Source: a virus. Taken from it: a stretch of DNA of 57,902 nt. The translations under genes and the position numbers were made by a program. Of the stretch, positions 54,685 through 57,902 are shown one piece after another. Location of the stretch: IMG/VR virus record IMGVR_UViG_3300008262_000113, positions 1-57,902 of that record. One strand, written 5' to 3'. Below the pieces are notes generated by a model, which made no database searches, was not told the origin of the DNA, and saw only the letters and a program-made list of their open reading frames with translations. Numbering within the stretch: the stretch's first letter is position 1; each line of letters starts with the position of its first letter.

Positions 54685-55149
54685 ATGTGGATGCTATCCT
54701 TTGTGCCAGATAGTTTTTTACTTTGGGTAGTTAACACTATCCTTATCGCTGGCGCAATTGGTACTTTCTTTACATTTTTTATACTACACAGAGTAGTTCG
54801 TTGGCTTCCAGCAATAGCTCCATATCATTTAATTTTACAAATAGTCAGTATTGTATTATTGATTGTAGGTGTATATTTCAAAGGTGGTGTAGGTGTTGAA
54901 ATGGAATGGCGCGAAAAACTTCGTGTTGCTGAAGAACGTGCTAGAATCGCTGAAGAACAGGGAAAACAAGTAAACAAAGAAATTGTTACTGTTTACAAAG
55001 ACCGTGTTAAAGTTGTAAAAGAAAATGTAGTTATCTATCAAGATAAGATTAAAGAAATAGAAAAAATAATCAATCAAGAGTGTAAAGTAGCACCCGAAGC
55101 TATTGATATTCTTAACGAAGCAGCGAAACCACCAGGGAGCAAGAAATGA
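54685..55149 (+). CDS. Inner-membrane spanin-like protein (Rz type)
   Basis: 154 residues. Two N-terminal membrane helices (about 9-32 and 45-63), then a long charged coiled coil (72-130) and a Pro/Lys end. Position between endolysin and an overlapping lipoprotein gene is that of Rz/i-spanin. Two membrane helices rather than one is atypical, so a holin-spanin combination is possible. Confidence 0.65.
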   Translation: MWMLSFVPDSFLLWVVNTILIAGAIGTFFTFFILHRVVRWLPAIAPYHLILQIVSIVLLIVGVYFKGGVGVEMEWREKLRVAEERARIAEEQGKQVNKEIVTVYKDRVKVVKENVVIYQDKIKEIEKIINQECKVAPEAIDILNEAAKPPGSKK

Positions 55150-55412
55150 AAAAACTTCTAATGTTGCTTCCTGCGGTTTTATTAACAGGATGTTTGTCCA
55201 TAACAAAGCCGCCAACATTTCCTGAACTACCGCAAGAAATTGCAGATCCTTGCCCAGAACTTAAACAAGCAGAAAAGTCGCCTGAATTAAGTAAACTTCT
55301 TGACAGTGTAGTTCAAAACTACGGAACTTATTACGAATGCCGTGTAAAAATTGAAGCTATGGTTGAATGGCACAAACGTCAAAAAGAAATTTACGACAAG
55401 GCAGTAAAATAA
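55146..55412 (+). CDS. Outer-membrane lipoprotein, o-spanin-like (Rz1 type)
   Basis: 88 residues. Signal peptide with lipobox LLTGC (Cys16), a Pro-rich start of the mature part (KPPTFPELPQ), then a helix. The start overlaps the i-spanin stop by 4 nt. Would link to the coiled coil of the partner to fuse inner and outer membranes at lysis. Confidence 0.7.
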   Translation: MKKLLMLLPAVLLTGCLSITKPPTFPELPQEIADPCPELKQAEKSPELSKLLDSVVQNYGTYYECRVKIEAMVEWHKRQKEIYDKAVK

Positions 55413-55413
55413 A

Positions 55414-55752
55414 ATGTCAGGATCAACTGTACACGAAGATTGGATGAATAGAAAATGGCGTCCTGCTATGGGCTGGACCTACATGTTTATTTGTATTCTA
55501 GACTTTGCTGTGTTTCCTATACTATGGTCAATTACGCAGGCAGCATATTCAGGCACGGTATCTACACAATGGGATCCTATTACTCTTAAAGGCGCTGGCC
55601 TGTTCCACATGGCCATGGGTGCTATACTAGGCATTGCTGCTTGGAGTAGAGGACAAGAAAAAATAATGAATGCTACGACAGTACCAGCTCAGACTGTAGT
55701 AACACCAACAGGGCTACGTAAGCCTGTGCAACCAACTGAGCCAGAATTATAA
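55414..55752 (+). CDS. 3TM-type holin
   Basis: 112 residues. NRKWRPAMGWTYMFICILDF at the start, with Arg-Pro before the first helix, is typical of the 3TM holin family; three hydrophobic segments (about 19-40, 60-75 weak, 62-80) and a soluble tail. It begins right after the o-spanin gene and completes the lysis cassette. Confidence 0.7.
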   Translation: MSGSTVHEDWMNRKWRPAMGWTYMFICILDFAVFPILWSITQAAYSGTVSTQWDPITLKGAGLFHMAMGAILGIAAWSRGQEKIMNATTVPAQTVVTPTGLRKPVQPTEPEL

Positions 55753-55764
55753 AGGAGATTTTAC

Positions 55765-55887
55765 ATGTTAGATATATTATTATGGGTAGCAGTAGGTGCA
55801 TTTGTAGGATGGAATTTTCCACAACCTTTCTGGGCAAAAGCCGTACAAGAAAAAGTTCAAGCCATGTTAGCTAAAAAGGAAAAATAA
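55765..55887 (+). CDS. Small membrane protein
   Basis: 40 residues (MLDILLWVAVGAFVGWNFPQ...), one membrane helix followed by a charged tail (QEKVQAMLAKKEK). AAAGGAGA in ideal position. Possible holin helper or antiholin; not certain. Confidence 0.6.
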   Translation: MLDILLWVAVGAFVGWNFPQPFWAKAVQEKVQAMLAKKEK

Positions 55888-55888
55888 A

Positions 55889-56200
55889 ATGAAATTATTA
55901 ACAACAGCAATTTTTGCAGGTATGATGGTTATTGGTACAGCAGCCTGCGCCAAAGAAGAACCAAAAAAAGCAACACAAGCAACACCAGCAGCCACAGCAA
56001 ACGCAACTGCTCCGGCTGCTCCAGCGGATACTAATAAAGAAGCTCCAAAAACTAAACAAGTTTGCTTAGATGTACAAGGTAAAGACGGAAAACCTGTAAT
56101 GGATCCTAAAACTAATAAACCAAAACAAACTTGTACTACAGTCAAAGTTCGTGAAAAGTTCGAAGGAACTAAGATCGAAGACGCTAAGAAGAGCAAGTAA
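55889..56200 (+). CDS. Exported Ala/Lys-rich protein, probable lipoprotein
   Basis: 103 residues. Signal peptide ending in IGTAAC, an atypical lipobox with Cys20, then an Ala/Pro/Lys/Thr linker and a small part with two Cys (CLDVQGKDGKPVMD...CTT). Probably periplasmic. Starts just after the previous stop. Confidence 0.6.
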   Translation: MKLLTTAIFAGMMVIGTAACAKEEPKKATQATPAATANATAPAAPADTNKEAPKTKQVCLDVQGKDGKPVMDPKTNKPKQTCTTVKVREKFEGTKIEDAKKSK

Positions 56201-56589
56201 TGAGAATCTTAGCTGCCGCAGTTCTTGCTTTATCATTAACAGGCTGTGCTACTGTACAGAATTGGATACCCAGCTTCTGGGATGATAATCAAAGCCGCGC
56301 AATCGTTGATGTACGTCAATCAGTAGCACAGTTAGATTGCAATATAGATCATGCTCCACAAGTAAAACGCATTAAAGATCATCTAGAATGGTTTGATCTT
56401 TATAGTGAAAGCAAGGGATCACGTCAACAGGATGTTCGTAAGTTGATCGGACCGATGAAAGAAACTGTTGACGATTTTTATAAACGCAGTATTGACAAAC
56501 AGGGCACCAAAGCCTACTGTGAAATTAAAAAGAAAATAATGATACTTCAGTCTGAAAAGTCTGCAAGTGCAGTATTAGGGAGATTCTAA
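56200..56589 (+). CDS. Exported lipoprotein
   Basis: 129 residues. Signal peptide with lipobox LTGC (Cys16); mature part helical with three further Cys/His-containing stretches (LDCNIDHAPQVKRIKDHLEW). One-base overlap with the gene before. Function unknown. Confidence 0.65.
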   Translation: MRILAAAVLALSLTGCATVQNWIPSFWDDNQSRAIVDVRQSVAQLDCNIDHAPQVKRIKDHLEWFDLYSESKGSRQQDVRKLIGPMKETVDDFYKRSIDKQGTKAYCEIKKKIMILQSEKSASAVLGRF

Positions 56590-56820
56590 ATGCAAGAACT
56601 AAGAGCACTAATTGGTTGTGGTCGTCCATGGGCAGAACAAAGAGCTCAAATGGCATTGCAACTATCAGAAGCGTATTCCGCTGGACAAATTAGTCCTGAT
56701 GAATATAAAGAATTACTACAAGACTTAGTCAGAACAGATATACTAGACAATGAAGCAGACGATATGGCTGTAAAAGCCATGCTGGTTACAGGTGTGTATG
56801 GTCTACTTCAAGTTGTTTAA
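56590..56820 (+). CDS. Small hypothetical protein
   Basis: 76 residues, helical; SAGQISPDEYKELLQDLVRTD near the middle is a common phage helix-turn pattern. Starts one base after the lipoprotein stop. Function unknown. Confidence 0.55.
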   Translation: MQELRALIGCGRPWAEQRAQMALQLSEAYSAGQISPDEYKELLQDLVRTDILDNEADDMAVKAMLVTGVYGLLQVV

Positions 56821-56832
56821 CAAAGGAAAATT

Positions 56833-57279
56833 ATGAAAAGTTTATTTGTATTTTTATTAGCAACAGTATTATCTGTTCCGGCTTTTGCACAAGGCAAAAT
56901 GCCTACTAAGTCAGCAACATATGATGCACAAATTATTAGAGTGAGTGATGGCGATACTATTGTAATCGCCGCCCCCTTTCTACCAGCCCCGCTCAAACCT
57001 GAACTTGCTGTTAGAATCTACGGCGTTGACACCCCAGAAAAAGGACACAGAGCTCAATGTCCACAAGAAGACCAGCGAGCGCAACTGGCGAGTAAATTTA
57101 CAACTCAAGCCATACAATCCCACCCAAAGCACCAGGTTATTATCTATGGATGGGATAAGTTTGGTGGCCGTATATTGGGAGACATCTTGGTAAATGGACA
57201 AAGTATTCGACAAGGATTAATTGCCAACGGTTTAGCTAGAGAGTATTACGGCGATGCTAAACAAAGTTGGTGTAACTAA
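56833..57279 (+). CDS. Secreted thermonuclease-like (SNase) nuclease
   Basis: 148 residues. Signal peptide with cleavage likely after AFA (residue 19). SNase core: SDGDTI, VRIYGVDTPEKG (Arg61, Asp66, Glu69), WDKFGGRILGDI (Arg113) and GLIANGLAREYYG. All three catalytic positions appear filled. It would act in the periplasm on nucleic acids. AAAGGAAA before ATG. Confidence 0.85.
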   Translation: MKSLFVFLLATVLSVPAFAQGKMPTKSATYDAQIIRVSDGDTIVIAAPFLPAPLKPELAVRIYGVDTPEKGHRAQCPQEDQRAQLASKFTTQAIQSHPKHQVIIYGWDKFGGRILGDILVNGQSIRQGLIANGLAREYYGDAKQSWCN

Positions 57280-57387
57280 CACACCTTAGGACCGGTATTA
57301 AGTTACCGAAAGTGTGCGCCGGCTGCTGGCGCGGAGAAAGCGATTCGCTACCGTAGACTTCGAAAGTGAGCTTTATAAAGATTAAAG
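57280..57387 (+). ncRNA. Structured leader or small RNA
   Basis: CACAC...GTGTG enclosing GGTA-TTAAGT-TACC, then GCGCC-GGCTGCT-GGCGC and a GCGA-T-TCGC-like segment, all between the nuclease stop and the next gene. It is more G/C-rich than its surroundings. It may be a regulatory leader of the next gene or a separate RNA. Confidence 0.35.
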
Positions 57388-57902
57388 TTGAAAAAGATAG
57401 CATTATTTTTGCATCAACCCATCTGTGCCGTGGACTCTGCTAACGGCATCATCAAAGCTCTTTCATCCCACTACAGTTTTAAATTATTTTCTAGAGACGA
57501 AGTTGAACCTACCTTCTTTGATGATGTAGACTGCGTATGTTTTCCCGGAGGCTACGGTGACAGCGATAGATATGATACTCTAATGAAATGGAACTGTGAC
57601 GCTGTTAGAAACTTTGTAAAGAGTGGAGGCAAATTTCTTGGAATATGCATGGGAGCATACTGGGCAGATCGAGACTACCTTAATGTCTTAGATGGTGTTA
57701 GAGCAGTACAGTACATCAAACAACCTAACACTGACACAAGACGCCCCCATCCTAAAGCTATGCCAGTGAATTGGTTAGGTGTTAACGAAAGGATGTATTT
57801 CTATGACGGCTGTGCATTTGTTGGTAATAATATGGATGTTGTGGCTACCTATAGCAACGGTGATCCTATGGCTATTATACAAGGACGCATTGGTGTAATA
57901 GG
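57388..57902 (+). CDS. Class I glutamine-amidotransferase-like protein (partial)
   Basis: 171 codons visible from TTG 57388, the only usable start after an in-frame stop; continues past the window. CVCFPGGYGDSDRYDTL, FVKSGGKFLGICMGAYWAD and PMAIIQGRIG match the amidotransferase-like N-terminal domain of biotin-ligase-type proteins (BPL_N), with the nucleophile-elbow Cys in GICMGAY. Known in some phages without defined role. Confidence 0.65.
   Translation, partial: MKKIALFLHQPICAVDSANGIIKALSSHYSFKLFSRDEVEPTFFDDVDCVCFPGGYGDSDRYDTLMKWNCDAVRNFVKSGGKFLGICMGAYWADRDYLNVLDGVRAVQYIKQPNTDTRRPHPKAMPVNWLGVNERMYFYDGCAFVGNNMDVVATYSNGDPMAIIQGRIGVI

Noticed and set aside
1-57902. CRISPR array, integrase, transposase or insertion sequence.
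   Set aside because: No regularly spaced direct repeats with spacers and no recombinase-like protein were seen in the window.

Overview
The window is part of an AT-rich genome of a T4-superfamily tailed phage (myovirus) of a Gram-negative, probably aquatic, bacterium. T4-type hallmarks are a gp44-like clamp-loader ATPase, an ATP-dependent DNA ligase, a GroES/gp31-like co-chaperonin, an endonuclease VII-like nuclease, a DexA-like exonuclease, ThyX, dCMP deaminase, PhoH, UVDE, and repeated GATAAATA late-promoter-like boxes in front of structural genes. Lipoproteins, a spanin pair and a GH19 endolysin point to a Gram-negative host. A boxB/boxA-like leader in front of the tRNA array resembles rRNA operon leaders of beta- and gammaproteobacteria.

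Layout. (1) 1-9.9 kb: tightly overlapped early-type genes, all on the plus strand: an SPFH lipoprotein, a metallopeptidase, a TilS-like tRNA lysidine synthase, a ClpP-like protease and many small unknown proteins. (2) 9.9-17.7 kb: an RNA-rich region with about 27 tRNA or tRNA-like genes. Its anticodons cover all 20 amino acids, although the only Lys gene looks like a broken hybrid. Between the tRNAs lie several structured untranslated stretches. The largest is a roughly 1.2 kb RNA with its own promoter, pseudoknots, repeated GNRA hairpins and an embedded tRNA-Asn-like domain. A small RNA polymerase omega homologue, a Bax-inhibitor-1 family membrane protein and a coiled-coil protein are interspersed. 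The first part of the array starts with a boxB/boxA-like leader and ends at a strong terminator. A perfect 15-nt complementary pair brackets it, much like an rRNA operon. (3) 17.7-31.6 kb: accessory and nucleic-acid genes. These include an SGNH-like hydrolase (minus strand), an endonuclease VII-like protein, a tyrosine phosphatase, a PNK-type kinase, a metallophosphoesterase, a SpoT-like HD hydrolase, DNA ligase, a fiber-type protein, a QueD-like protein, a glycosyltransferase, UVDE and an EF-hand/histone-H1-like membrane protein.

(4) 31.7-46.1 kb: late structural genes, including a 3028-residue fiber protein and four further fiber or adhesin proteins, several preceded by GATAAATA-type boxes. 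(5) 46.1-52.6 kb: a DnaE-like fragment, co-chaperonin, MazG-like, DexA-like, cytidylyltransferase, clamp loader, ThyX, dCMP deaminase, and PhoH on the minus strand. (6) 52.7-57.9 kb: two probable virion proteins, a lysis cassette (GH19 endolysin, spanin pair, holin), several exported proteins including a periplasmic nuclease, and a truncated glutamine-amidotransferase-like gene.

Two regulatory themes recur. Middle or early genes use near-perfect sigma70 promoters (TTGACA, 17 bp, TATAAT), often overlapping terminators or inverted repeats. Two promoters sit inside or across inverted repeats that would hide the start codon or ribosome site only in read-through mRNA, the arrangement known from T4 genes e, soc and 49. 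All coordinates and base pairings were read by eye; nothing was searched against a database.
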